From Actinopolyspora lacussalsi (GTDB lineage Bacteria; Actinomycetota; Actinomycetes; Mycobacteriales; Pseudonocardiaceae): a stretch of DNA of 64,000 nt. This document shows positions 7,826-16,457 of the stretch, one piece after another; position 1 is the first letter of the stretch, and each line of letters starts with the position of its first letter. The stretch spans positions 4,588,001 through 4,652,000 of the forward strand of contig JAURUC010000001.1 in NCBI GenBank assembly GCA_030803735.1, in the 5' to 3' direction. The position numbers were made by a program, and so were the translations under genes. The notes beneath the pieces were generated by a model that was not told where the DNA came from, did not search any database, and saw only the letters and a list, made by a program, of their open reading frames with translations.

Positions 7826-10351
7826 TCAGGAGTTTCCCCTGCCACGCAGCCGTTGTGCGGCGACTCGTCGCAGCCTGCCCGCCGCACGTTTGGTGACCTC
7901 GCGTATCCCGCCCCGATCCAGGTACTCGCGCAGCAGTCCGACATCCTCGCGCAGCGCCGCCGTCCTCGACTTCCGGGGTGTTCGCGTCAGCGGAGCACTG
8001 GCCGGTAGGCGGTCCGGAGCCGGACGCGGATCGCGGCAGAACTCCGTCAGCGGTCGCAGCGCCGTCTCCCAGGTGAACCGCTCGCGCACCCCGGCGATCC
8101 GCTCCTCACACCCCTGGATGAACGGCTCGTCGTAGAGCACCCGTTCCAGGGCGTTCGCCAGGGCATCCGGATCCTCGGCGGGGACCACCACGCCGAGCCG
8201 CTCGTCCCGCACCAGGTCGGCGAACGAGTCGCCGTCGGTGGTGACCACCGGCAGCCCCGCCCAGAGGTAGTCCAGCATCCTGGTGCGGAACGCGAAGGTG
8301 GTCTCGACGTGTTCGAAGTGCGTGGTGACTCCGCAGTCGGCGTCCAACAGGTAGTTCTGGCGCTGCTCGTACGGAACCCAGGTCTCGTTGAAGAAGACGT
8401 GCTTGTCGGTGAGCCCCAACCGATCGGACAGTTCCCTGGTCCGGTCCGCCATGCCCATCTCCGGGACGTCGGGATTGGGATGCCGCATCCCGAGGAAGAA
8501 CAACCGCAGTTCGGGGTGGTGCTCCGACAGCCGGTGCACCGCGTGCAGCAGGGTGAGCGGGTCGAACCAGCTGTAAACCCCACCCGCCCACAGCACGATC
8601 TTGTCCTCGGCCCCGATGCCCTCCCGCTGCCCGCGGATGCCCGGCCCGGTGCGAGTCGGCGGCCTGTTCGGCAGTCCGAACGGCACCACCGAGATCATCG
8701 ATCGCATGGTCGGATCGTCGTCGTAGACCGAGGGCGTGATTCTGCCCAGTGCGGCGAGGTGGCCCAGCCAGAAGTGCCGTTGCCGCTGCGAGGCGCAGAG
8801 GAAGAAGTCGCCGCGCCGCAGCTGCTTGTTGAGCACCTCGGTGGTGCCGCGCAGATCCGCGTCCCTGCGCTGCTCGTCGGTGTCCCTGCCCTGCTCCAGC
8901 AGTTCCAGGTGCATCGGATCGTAGATGTCGCAGACGACGATCGTGCCGGAGTCCTGCCGCCGAAGCGCGGGCACCATCTCCAGCACGTGCCCCTGCACCA
9001 CCACGATGTCCGCCCAGTCCACGTGCGACGGCAGGTCGCGCGGCGCGGCGCGCAGCACCGTGAAGTCCGCATCGACGGGGGCGACCTCGGCGTTGACGCT
9101 GATCAGCCGCACCTCGTGCTCCACGGCGAGCGCTTCCGCCGTGTGCCAGGCCCGGATGGCGGGACCCGCCATCCGTTCGGTGATCGCGTCCCCGGTCAGC
9201 ACCGCGATCCGGCGCGAGCCCCCGAAGACGGTTTCCAGTTCGAAGGCCTCCACCAGCGCGTCGTGCGCCGCGAGGTAACGCGGTAGCGGATAGGCGGGTT
9301 CCATCGCTTTGCGCAGCAGCGGAACCAGGTCGGCGTCCGAGCGGACCCGCTCGCGCTGCTCGACCTCGCGGGCGCGGTTGAACTCGGGCAGCAGATCGAC
9401 GAACCGGTCGATGGCCAGCACCCCGGCCAGGGCCTGTCGGTCGACGGGGACGGGTGTTTCGTCCTCGCGCGGATCGGCGGGCCTGCGGTCCAGTTCCAAC
9501 TGGTGCGGATCCAGTTCGCCGCGCGCGGTCGACCTGCGCACGCTCAACGCGAGCGCGGCGGGCAGCGCACGCGCCAGGGTCGCCTCGGAGACGTTCTTGT
9601 ACAGCGCGGCCAGGGCGTTGCGTTCCAGCAGGTAGTGCTCGCGTGCCGAACTCACCGCGGCCATCGACTCGTGGTGCCGGTGGTAGGCCACCGAGGTCGG
9701 TTCGTAGCGCACCCGCCAGCCGCGCAGGTTCAGCCGCCACCCCAGGTCCACGTCCTCGTAGAACATGAAGAACCGCTCGTCGAACCCGCCGAGCGCTCGG
9801 AAGAGCTCGGCGCGCACGAACAGCGAGGAACCGGTGCCGAACAGCACGTCGCGGGCGCCGTCGTGACTGCCGTCGTCGAGCTCGCCCGCGTGGCGCTTGT
9901 AGCCCATGCCGAACCAGGTCAGCCCCCCGTCGACGAAGTCGATCCGGCTGCCCTGCCAATCCAGCACCTTGCCCGCCACGGCCCCCACCGTCGGTTCGGC
10001 TCGCAGCACCTCGACCGCCGCGCGCGACCACTTCGGGTCCGGTACCGCGTCGTTGTTGAGGAACGCCAGCACGGTGCCGTTCGCTTCCCGGGCTCCCAGG
10101 TTGCAGCCGCCCGCGAATCCCAGGTTCTCCCGGGAGGTCAGCAGTTTCACCCCGTCGAGAGCACCGAGCCGTTCCGCGTTCTCGGTCGAACTCTCGTTGT
10201 CCACGCAGATGAGTTCGAGTCTGTCGGGTGGGTAGTCCAGTTCCCGTGCCGCGTTCAGGCAGGTGATGGTGCTCTCGGTGCCGTGGTAGTTGACGGTGAT
10301 CACCGACACCATTGGCAGCTCGGCACTGTTCCCGGGGTCAGCCACGTCCAC
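7826..10351 (-). CDS. bifunctional GT2-GT4 fusion glycosyltransferase
   Basis: 841-aa protein carrying two glycosyltransferase domains. Residues about 10-280 are a GT-A family 2 domain (VSVITVNYHG, ICVDNESS, FLNNDAVPD with the DxD-like site, and FMFYEDVDLGWRL typical of rhamnosyltransferase-like GT2). After a linker with basic and acidic stretches, residues about 365-800 form a GT-B family 4 domain ending in a motif region with GLPVVTTDGDS. Starts at GTG 10351 and is coupled to the GT4 gene downstream. A single chain adding two successive sugars is the natural reading (inference). No signal peptide or clear TM segments, so it acts on the cytoplasmic face. Confidence 0.87.
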   Translation of the reverse strand: MDVADPGNSAELPMVSVITVNYHGTESTITCLNAARELDYPPDRLELICVDNESSTENAERLGALDGVKLLTSRENLGFAGGCNLGAREANGTVLAFLNNDAVPDPKWSRAAVEVLRAEPTVGAVAGKVLDWQGSRIDFVDGGLTWFGMGYKRHAGELDDGSHDGARDVLFGTGSSLFVRAELFRALGGFDERFFMFYEDVDLGWRLNLRGWRVRYEPTSVAYHRHHESMAAVSSAREHYLLERNALAALYKNVSEATLARALPAALALSVRRSTARGELDPHQLELDRRPADPREDETPVPVDRQALAGVLAIDRFVDLLPEFNRAREVEQRERVRSDADLVPLLRKAMEPAYPLPRYLAAHDALVEAFELETVFGGSRRIAVLTGDAITERMAGPAIRAWHTAEALAVEHEVRLISVNAEVAPVDADFTVLRAAPRDLPSHVDWADIVVVQGHVLEMVPALRRQDSGTIVVCDIYDPMHLELLEQGRDTDEQRRDADLRGTTEVLNKQLRRGDFFLCASQRQRHFWLGHLAALGRITPSVYDDDPTMRSMISVVPFGLPNRPPTRTGPGIRGQREGIGAEDKIVLWAGGVYSWFDPLTLLHAVHRLSEHHPELRLFFLGMRHPNPDVPEMGMADRTRELSDRLGLTDKHVFFNETWVPYEQRQNYLLDADCGVTTHFEHVETTFAFRTRMLDYLWAGLPVVTTDGDSFADLVRDERLGVVVPAEDPDALANALERVLYDEPFIQGCEERIAGVRERFTWETALRPLTEFCRDPRPAPDRLPASAPLTRTPRKSRTAALREDVGLLREYLDRGGIREVTKRAAGRLRRVAAQRLRGRGNS

Positions 10352-10544
10352 CAGACTGCCCTATCGGGTGAGTACCGCTTCGCGCAGGCACCCGGTGGCG
10401 GGTGTCCGCTGTCGGGCGTCCGCTGTCCGGAATGACTCGTTCCGCCCAACACGGCGTCACTCGTCTGGTGTCATGTCGCTGTGAACCGCTCCGTAGTATC
10501 CGAACGACTTCGGAGCACGACCGGGTGAAAGGACGACGGGAAAA

Positions 10545-11002
10545 GTGAGCACACCTTCCGATCCGGACGAGATGCTGGCCGGCTTCCGGCAGCAGATCCA
10601 GGACAAGATGCAGCAGGCGCAGCGCATCCAGGACGCGGCTTCGGCGGTGTCGGGCGAGGCGAGCAGTGGGACGGTTCGGTGCGGGTGACCGTCGACCAGA
10701 ACGGCAACATGTCCGATCTGCGGCTGGAGGACGATGCGCTGCGACAGCGCCCCGAGCAGCTGTCCGAGACGATCCTGACCACGGTGCGTTCGGCGCAGGC
10801 GCAGCTCACGGATCGGATGCGGGAAGCGATGGAACCCGTGCTGGGGCAGGACAGCGAGACGATGGATTCGGTGCTGTCCGGGATGCGCGACCGGTTTCCG
10901 GTGGAACCGGAGCAGGGGGACGCCGCGTCCACTCGTGGCGGACGGGGCTCCGGCGAGGAGCAGTACGACGAGTACGACTGGCTGAACCAGCGCAGGAGGT
11001 GA
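10545..11002 (+). pseudogene. YbaB/EbfC-like protein gene, split by a one-base frameshift
   Basis: From GTG 10545 the frame encodes a YbaB-type N-terminus (DEMLAGFRQQIQDKMQQAQ) but stops at about 10688. The rest (VRVTVDQNGNMSDLRL, LTDRMREAMEPVLG and an acidic tail) continues in another frame to 11002. Adding one G to the GGG at 10668-10670 would join them as SSGDGSVRVTVDQNG, the expected YbaB strand. So either a G was lost from a GGGG run or the assembly has a homopolymer error. YbaB/EbfC-like proteins bind DNA or accompany type VII-associated genes in actinobacteria. The downstream EspC-like and WXG genes are intact and closely spaced, so the gene is probably needed or only recently broken. 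Confidence 0.8.
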
Positions 11003-11005
11003 ACC

Positions 11006-11338
11006 TTGGGAGAACAGCGTTTCGACGTCAACACCGACGAGATGCGCGCGCACGCGCAGCACCTGCAGCAGGTGACCGACCGGATCGGCACGGCGCAGGA
11101 CGCCGCTGGTGAGGTCTCGCTGAACGGCACGGACGCGTACGGGCTGCTGTGCAGCCCCATCCTCACCCCGTTGATCGGTGCGATCGAGGTGCAGGGCATG
11201 GCGACCATCGCGACCGCCAACGCGGCGGTGGAGGCCACGGCCGCCGGGATCGAGGGAGCGGCGGAGACCTACGACGCCGTGGATCAGCACGTCTCCGAAC
11301 TGCTGGAATCGGTGCGCAACGAGTTGGGGGAGATCTGA
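11006..11338 (+). CDS. EspC-like (DUF2580-type) type VII secretion-associated protein
   Basis: 110-aa helical protein starting at TTG 11006, chosen because AGGAGG lies 6 nt upstream and no better start exists. The opening FDVNTDEMRAHAQHL resembles the EspC/DUF2580 family (f-V-d-x-x-x-l-r-x-h-a), with a central AYGLL segment and a second long helix ending in SELLESVRNEL. Such proteins are small helical-hairpin substrates or partners of ESX/type VII secretion. It lies between a YbaB-like gene and a WXG-motif protein, the usual arrangement of actinobacterial accessory type VII sets. No ESX membrane components are in the window, so the secretion route is inferred. Confidence 0.65.
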   Translation: MGEQRFDVNTDEMRAHAQHLQQVTDRIGTAQDAAGEVSLNGTDAYGLLCSPILTPLIGAIEVQGMATIATANAAVEATAAGIEGAAETYDAVDQHVSELLESVRNELGEI

Positions 11339-11339
11339 C

Positions 11340-12272
11340 GTGAGCCAGGACAACCCGCTGGTCGAGGCGGAGCCGGATTCCCAGATGTGGGAGGACGGCC
11401 TCATGGTCGTCGATTTCGCCGTCGATTCCTGGCGCGCGGTAAAGAATGAGGACTGGGGCGAAGCCGCCATCACCGGCGGCGCCGCCGCTGTGGACGCTCT
11501 CGCCACCGTGGCCAATCCGTTCGACGCGCTGTTGACCTCCACCTTCGCCTGGATGATGGAACACGTCTGGCCGTTACCGGACATGCTGGACTCGCTGGCG
11601 GGCAACCACGACCAGGTGCAGGCCAACGCCCACACCTGGGCCAACATCTCGGACGAATTGCAGCAGGCAGCGACGGAGATGCAACAGGCGGTCGACACCG
11701 ACACGGCAGGCTGGCAGGGACCGGCCGCCGAGTCGTACCGGATGTTCGGCTCCGGCGAGGCCAAGCTCATCGAGGGAGCCGCGGAATCGGCCAGGGCGGT
11801 TGGCGCGGCGGTTTCCGGCGCTGGAACGGCCATCCTGATCGTCCGCACCACCGTGCGGGACATGATCGCCTCGGCCATGTCCGAACTGGTCACCTATCTG
11901 GTGCGGTCCTCGGCCGCAGCCGGTCTCTCGCTCGGTGCGCTCACCCCGCTGCTCATCGCCGACGGCATCCGGATCGTCGCGAAGTGGGCCAGCAGGGTCT
12001 CCGAATGGCTGGACAAGATCGTCCGGGCCTTCCGGCAGCTGGCCGAGATCGTGGGCAAGGTCAAACCACTGCTGACCAAGGTGGACGAGTTGTTGCAGCT
12101 GGATTCGCGGATCGGGGGTGGTATCCAGAAGTGGGCGAGAAACCGTTCGTTGTCCGATCTGACCCGTGGGCAGGAGATCGCTCGCAACACCGCCGCGATC
12201 GGTGCCACGGCTGACGATCAGGACTACGCGGAGCACGAGATGGGCAAGCACGATCACACCGACGGTGCGTGA
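11340..12272 (+). CDS. WXG-motif type VII secretion-associated protein
   Basis: 310-aa protein beginning at GTG 11340, one base after the upstream stop. The N-terminal third carries hydrophobic stretches (DALATVANPFDALL, FAWMMEHVW). The middle holds the helix-turn-helix typical of WXG100 proteins, with AGWQGPAAESYR. A glycine/alanine-rich hydrophobic region (AVGAAVSGAGTAILIV, LSLGALTPLLIADGI) follows, then an amphipathic C-terminus rich in His/Asp. Together with the EspC-like gene it resembles secreted or surface WXG effectors, but no enzymatic toxin motif is visible. The function is unknown. Confidence 0.65.
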   Translation: MSQDNPLVEAEPDSQMWEDGLMVVDFAVDSWRAVKNEDWGEAAITGGAAAVDALATVANPFDALLTSTFAWMMEHVWPLPDMLDSLAGNHDQVQANAHTWANISDELQQAATEMQQAVDTDTAGWQGPAAESYRMFGSGEAKLIEGAAESARAVGAAVSGAGTAILIVRTTVRDMIASAMSELVTYLVRSSAAAGLSLGALTPLLIADGIRIVAKWASRVSEWLDKIVRAFRQLAEIVGKVKPLLTKVDELLQLDSRIGGGIQKWARNRSLSDLTRGQEIARNTAAIGATADDQDYAEHEMGKHDHTDGA

Positions 12273-12348
12273 GATGTGAAGCTTTCATCGGCCGTGGTGG
12301 TTCTTCGCAGCTCAAGGAAAAGTCACCCGGCCAGTTCTGGGAGAAATC

Positions 12349-12867
12349 GTGCGTGTTGTTCGTTTCGTCCGTGACGTGTTGCTGGTGCCGATCGGGGTGG
12401 CGCTGCTTCTGTCGGTGATTTTCGTGGTGATCCCGTTGTTCGGCATCGGGGTTGCCGGTTCGGAGGTGACGGCTCGTGGTACGGCTGTGGCGCAGCAGTG
12501 CCGGTTCGCCGGTCCGATCACGGAGTCGGACGCTCCGGAGCGGGGCAGCATCGTCGGTTTCGGTTACATCTGTCAGGCGCGGGTGACCTGGCGGGACGGC
12601 ACCACGGAGATGTGGGAGGTCTCGGGTTCGCAGCTCAAGCCCGGCGATGTCGGTGAGGAGGTCGCGGTGGTCCGGCGGGCCATCGCCGACGGTGGTGCCG
12701 GTACCACCAGCACTCGTCCGGAGGTGTTCCGGGCCGATTACGAGCCGAACAGGTGGCTCGGGGTGCCTGTGATGCTGGCCGTGGGCATGCTCGGATTCAT
12801 GGTGGGAGTGCCCGCCTGTGTCCGGCTCTACCGGATGTTCAGTTCCAAGGAGCCCGCCGAAACCTGA
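12349..12867 (+). CDS. two-TM hypothetical protein (DUF6346-like)
   Basis: 172-aa predicted membrane protein with TM segments near residues 8-32 and 135-155 enclosing an extracytoplasmic domain with two cysteines (QQCRFAG and GYICQARVTWRDG) that could form a disulfide. The topology and the Cys-containing VTWRDGTTE strand recall small DUF6346-type proteins of Pseudonocardiales (from memory, unverified). Starts at GTG 12349, 76 nt after the WXG gene, so it may be the last gene of that set. A palindrome follows directly after the stop. Function not known. Confidence 0.55.
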   Translation: MRVVRFVRDVLLVPIGVALLLSVIFVVIPLFGIGVAGSEVTARGTAVAQQCRFAGPITESDAPERGSIVGFGYICQARVTWRDGTTEMWEVSGSQLKPGDVGEEVAVVRRAIADGGAGTTSTRPEVFRADYEPNRWLGVPVMLAVGMLGFMVGVPACVRLYRMFSSKEPAET

Positions 12868-12868
12868 T

Positions 12869-12882
12869 TTCCCGGCCGGGAA
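12869..12882. terminator. perfect palindrome between convergent genes
   Basis: TTCCCGGCCGGGAA is a perfect 14-bp palindrome located 2 bp after the stop of the rightward gene and 17 bp before the end of the leftward GT2 gene. The position suggests a shared bidirectional terminator, although there is no T-tract and, as a perfect palindrome, it has no loop. Confidence 0.4.
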
Positions 12883-12898
12883 GGCGGGCCTCCGTCCC

Positions 12899-13864
12899 TC
12901 ACTTCCCGGCCCAGCTCCGCCAGATGTGGCGGCGAGCGACGGCACACACCTCGGTGATCCTGCGTCGCTGCCGCAGGGTCGTCGGTGCCCGCGCGGCCAC
13001 TTCCGCCAGCACTCCCAGCCGCAGCGACACCCGGAAGTTCGCCGCGTGCGGGACTGGCCGCTGTCGCAGTCCGCGCCAGGGCAGCGCGAGGGTGATCGCG
13101 CCGAACCGCAGCAGTTCCCGCAGGGCGATCTCCACGGGCGCACAGCGCAGCAGCGTCAGCAGCCGGTTGCGCTCGTTCCAGCGGTGGAACCGTGCCGACC
13201 CCGGTGCTGATGAGCAACCGTGCCAGTGCTCGCAGCTCGCGGCGGTCCGCGTGATCCCGTACCCGGCCAGCCGCAGGCGCCAGGAGGTGTCGGTGTCCTC
13301 GTAGTAGCAGAAGTAGTCGGCCGGGATGCCGCCGACCGTCGAGAGCGCCGAGGCGCGCAGCAGGGCCGCCCCGCCGCAGAACCCGAACACCTCGTCCCCG
13401 GTACCGACGTTGTCCGCTGCCACGGTGCTGTCCTCCGCCACGGTGTCGGCGCCGTACCCCGTGCCGGTCAGCCGCACCCCTTGGGAGAGGGGACCTCGCC
13501 GGTTCCACAACCGGCTCGTCGCCGCACCGACACCCGCATCGCGGTCCAACGAATCCTCCAGTGTGGACAGCCAGTCCGCTTCCGGTGCGGCGTCGTCGTT
13601 GAGCCAGCCGAAGTAGGGTGTCCGCACCAGCGGGAAGGCAGCCGCGAGACCGCCCGCATAGCCGAGGTTGCGGGGTAGCCGGAGAACCTCGGGAGCCGAG
13701 GGGTGCCGGGCCAGCAGTTCGCTCGTGCCGTCGTCGGAGGCGTTGTCCACCACCAGCAGCCGGTGGTTGCGCTGCCGGGAGAGCGCGTCCAGGCACGCTC
13801 CGATGTGCTCGGCACCGCGCCAGGTCACCACCACGATCGTGCTGCGGGCCTGCTCCACGGTCAT
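12899..13864 (-). CDS. GT2 family glycosyltransferase (rhamnosyltransferase-like)
   Basis: 321-aa GT-A enzyme with STIVVVTWRG at the N-terminus, LLVVDNASDDGT, LPRNLGYAGG, the DxD-type WLNDDAAPE, and CYYEDTDTSWRLRLAG followed by the catalytic-base region. This set is typical of actinobacterial GT2 rhamnosyl- or galactofuranosyltransferases. The C-terminal 80 residues hold two hydrophobic or amphipathic helices that may dock on the membrane. It is transcribed divergently from a GT4 gene with only 85 bp between starts. Likely part of the envelope glycan pathway; donor unknown. Confidence 0.85.
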   Translation of the reverse strand: MTVEQARSTIVVVTWRGAEHIGACLDALSRQRNHRLLVVDNASDDGTSELLARHPSAPEVLRLPRNLGYAGGLAAAFPLVRTPYFGWLNDDAAPEADWLSTLEDSLDRDAGVGAATSRLWNRRGPLSQGVRLTGTGYGADTVAEDSTVAADNVGTGDEVFGFCGGAALLRASALSTVGGIPADYFCYYEDTDTSWRLRLAGYGITRTAASCEHWHGCSSAPGSARFHRWNERNRLLTLLRCAPVEIALRELLRFGAITLALPWRGLRQRPVPHAANFRVSLRLGVLAEVAARAPTTLRQRRRITEVCAVARRHIWRSWAGK

Positions 13865-13949
13865 GTCCGCAGCCTATCGCCTCGGTCCGATCACGGATGT
13901 GGTTGTCTGACGGGCAGCGGTCGGTGAAACGTGCGGACTGGGGGCGGCT

Positions 13950-15092
13950 GTGCCGAAGTTGGTTGTCGTGGCCGAGCAGTTGCTCGCGCCGGTACCGGGC
14001 GGCACCGGGCGTTACACCCGCGAGCTGCTGCGCTCGTTGGCGGCCACGGCTCCGGCCGGGTGGGAAGTGAGTACGGTCGTCAGCTCCGACGGTGATCCGG
14101 CCCGCGCCGAGGTCGACGGTGTGGGCGGCCCGGAAGTGCTGCCGCTGCCACGGCGGGCGTTGACCCTGGCCTGGCAGTACGGCCGGTGGCCCCGCGTCTC
14201 CGCCGATTCGGTGCACGCCCCCACGCCGCTGTTCCCGTCGGTCGCGCCCGGCCGTGGGCTGGTCGTGACCGTGCACGACACGGTTCCCTGGACCCACCCC
14301 GAGACGCTCACCGCGCGCGGCGCGGTCTGGCACCGGCGAGCCGTGACCAGGGCGGCGCGAAAGGCGGACTCGCTGGTGGTGCCCACCGAGGCGGTCGCCG
14401 TTGACCTGCGGCGACATGTCCCGGACGCCACGCGGATCGAGGTGATCGGCGAAGGGGTCAGCACCGCCGTGCTCTCCCCCGGCACAGCGGAGGCGGAGAA
14501 GGCAGCACGTCGGCTGCGGCTGCCCCCGAGATACCTGCTCGCCGTGGGCACGATCGAGCCCCGCAAGGGCTACGAGTGGCTGATCCGCGCGTTGGCCGAG
14601 CCGGAAGCTCCGGACATTCCGCTGCTGGTCGTGGGCGCGCCCGGCTGGGGTGGCGTCTCGTTGTCGGATCTCGCGGCTCGCCACGGGCTCCCGCCCGGCA
14701 GGCTCCGGAATCTCGGTCCCGTCGCGGACAGCGACCTGGCCGTGCTGCTGCGCCGCTCGGCCGCGCTCGTGGCGCCGAGCATGGCCGAGGGGTTCGGGCT
14801 GCCGGTGTTGGAGGCGATGGCGGCCGGAACCCCGGTGGTGCATTCCGACGCTCCCGCGCTCGTGGAACTCGCCGACGGAGCGGGCATCACAGTGCCCAGG
14901 ACGGACGCGGGCGCGCTGGCGCTGGCACTGCGTGAGGTGCTCGACGATCGACGTCGCTCGGCCGGGATGATCGAAGCCGGCAGGTCGCGGGCGAGCCGCT
15001 TCGACTGGCGCGAGACCGCCCGCCGCGTCTGGAGCCTGCACACCGGTGCGGCGAACGTGGCGAACCACTCCCGGAACCCCGACGCTCGGTGA
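13950..15092 (+). CDS. GT4-type glycosyltransferase
   Basis: 380-aa GT-B enzyme with GGTGRYTRELLR near the N-terminus, the segment VVTVHDTVPW, the hinge VGTIEPRKGYEWLI and the donor-binding EGFGLPVLEAMAAGTPV. The same GT4 subfamily as the genes at 6751 and 15218 (mannosyltransferase-like, PimB/WbdC style), suggesting duplicated enzymes acting in one glycan. GTG start; the divergent GT2 gene begins 85 bp upstream, so a bidirectional promoter is likely. The cytoplasmic location is inferred from the lack of TM segments. Confidence 0.87.
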   Translation: MPKLVVVAEQLLAPVPGGTGRYTRELLRSLAATAPAGWEVSTVVSSDGDPARAEVDGVGGPEVLPLPRRALTLAWQYGRWPRVSADSVHAPTPLFPSVAPGRGLVVTVHDTVPWTHPETLTARGAVWHRRAVTRAARKADSLVVPTEAVAVDLRRHVPDATRIEVIGEGVSTAVLSPGTAEAEKAARRLRLPPRYLLAVGTIEPRKGYEWLIRALAEPEAPDIPLLVVGAPGWGGVSLSDLAARHGLPPGRLRNLGPVADSDLAVLLRRSAALVAPSMAEGFGLPVLEAMAAGTPVVHSDAPALVELADGAGITVPRTDAGALALALREVLDDRRRSAGMIEAGRSRASRFDWRETARRVWSLHTGAANVANHSRNPDAR

Positions 15093-15217
15093 ACGATCCC
15101 CGCGACGGGTGGGACCGCTGTCACATTTCGGAGTTCGCGACCATGGATTTCACCATCCCGCCACAATGACCGATGCCTACCTCCTAGGCTGCTCGCGTGC
15201 ACCGAGGAGATCCACAC

Positions 15218-16357
15218 GTGCTTATCGACGCCACCGCCGTGCCCGCGGACCGAGGTGGCGTCGGCAGATACGTCGATTCCCTGCTCGCCGCGCTGGACAC
15301 CGCCGGAACACCGATGAGCGTGGCCTGCCAGCCACGCGACGCCGAGCTCTACGGCAGGATCGCGCCGCACACCCGGATAGCGCCCGCCGCCGAATCGGTC
15401 GTCACCCGCACCGCCCGGCTCTCCTGGGAGCAGACCACCCTGCCGAGGCTGGCCAGGCGCCTGAACGCCCGTGTGGTGCACTCCCCGCACTACACCGTTC
15501 CGCTGGCCAACACCAGCGCCTCGGTGGTGACCCTGCACGACGCGACGTTCTTCTCCGACGCGCCGCTGCACTCGCCGGTCAAGGCGCGGTTCTTCCGCGC
15601 CTGGACCAGGGCGGCGCTGCGTCGCGCCACGGTTTGCGTGGTGCCCAGCAGAGCGACCTCCGACGAACTCGTACGTGCGGCCGGAGCCAACGCCGCGCGA
15701 CTGCGGGTGATGTATCACGGGGTGGACCCGGAGCGGTTCCACCCGCCCGCCCCCGAGGAGGTCACCGCCGTTCGACGATCCCTCGGACTGGGCGATCAGC
15801 CCTATGTGGCCTTTCTGGGAGCGTTGGAGCCGCGCAAGAACGTCCCGGCGCTGATCCGCGGTTTCGCCCGCGCGGTCGCCGACCGCCGCGATTCCCCCGC
15901 CCTGGTGCTGGCCGGACAGGCCGGGTGGGACACCGAGGTGGAAAACGCGCTCGAATCGGTGCCGCACCGTGTTCGGGTGATTCGTGCTGGTTATCAACCC
16001 TTCGAGCGATTGGCCGGTTTTCTCGGCGGCGCGGCCCTGGTGGCTTATCCGAGCATCGGGGAGGGGTTCGGGCTTCCGGTGCTGGAAGCCATGGCCTGCG
16101 GTGCGGCCGTTCTCACCACCCGAAGACTCAGCCTGCCGGAAGTGGGCGGAGACGCGGTGGCCTACTGCGGTGTGGCGGAACGAGGGATCGCGCACGGAAT
16201 AAGTGAGCTGCTCGATGATCCGGTGCGTCGTTCCGAACTGTCCAGCGCGGCGCAACAGCGTGCCAAGGAGTTCACCTGGGCCGACTGCGCGGACAGGCAC
16301 CGCGCCGCCTACGAGCACGCCGAGTACCTGCACCGGCGCAACCGGCGCAACCGGTGA
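15218..16357 (+). CDS. GT4-type glycosyltransferase
   Basis: 379-aa GT-B enzyme: GGVGRYVDSLLAAL, VHSPHYTVPL, VVTLHDATFF, LGALEPRKNVPALI and EGFGLPVLEAMACGAAV, the canonical GT4 order. GTG 15218 is preferred over an in-frame GTG at 15197 because GAGGAGA lies 7 nt before it. It ends about 100 bp before wbbL on the same strand, so these genes are probably co-transcribed. In comparable Pseudonocardiales loci such GT4 enzymes sit beside wbbL, but substrate assignment is not possible from sequence. Confidence 0.87.
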   Translation: MLIDATAVPADRGGVGRYVDSLLAALDTAGTPMSVACQPRDAELYGRIAPHTRIAPAAESVVTRTARLSWEQTTLPRLARRLNARVVHSPHYTVPLANTSASVVTLHDATFFSDAPLHSPVKARFFRAWTRAALRRATVCVVPSRATSDELVRAAGANAARLRVMYHGVDPERFHPPAPEEVTAVRRSLGLGDQPYVAFLGALEPRKNVPALIRGFARAVADRRDSPALVLAGQAGWDTEVENALESVPHRVRVIRAGYQPFERLAGFLGGAALVAYPSIGEGFGLPVLEAMACGAAVLTTRRLSLPEVGGDAVAYCGVAERGIAHGISELLDDPVRRSELSSAAQQRAKEFTWADCADRHRAAYEHAEYLHRRNRRNR

Positions 16358-16457
16358 AACCGCTCCGGACCGACGCGCCGTGCGGCGCGGTCGCGACCGA
16401 GTCGTCCCGGACCGCGCGTTCCGGTGGGCGGCTCCCGGAGCCGATCGGTTCGCCGCC

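Noticed and set aside
12828..15068. Very long minus-strand open frame (746 codons) across the GT2/GT4 divergent pair
   Set aside because: Its translation is arginine/glycine/proline-rich with no domain, and it overlaps two genes with clear glycosyltransferase motifs.
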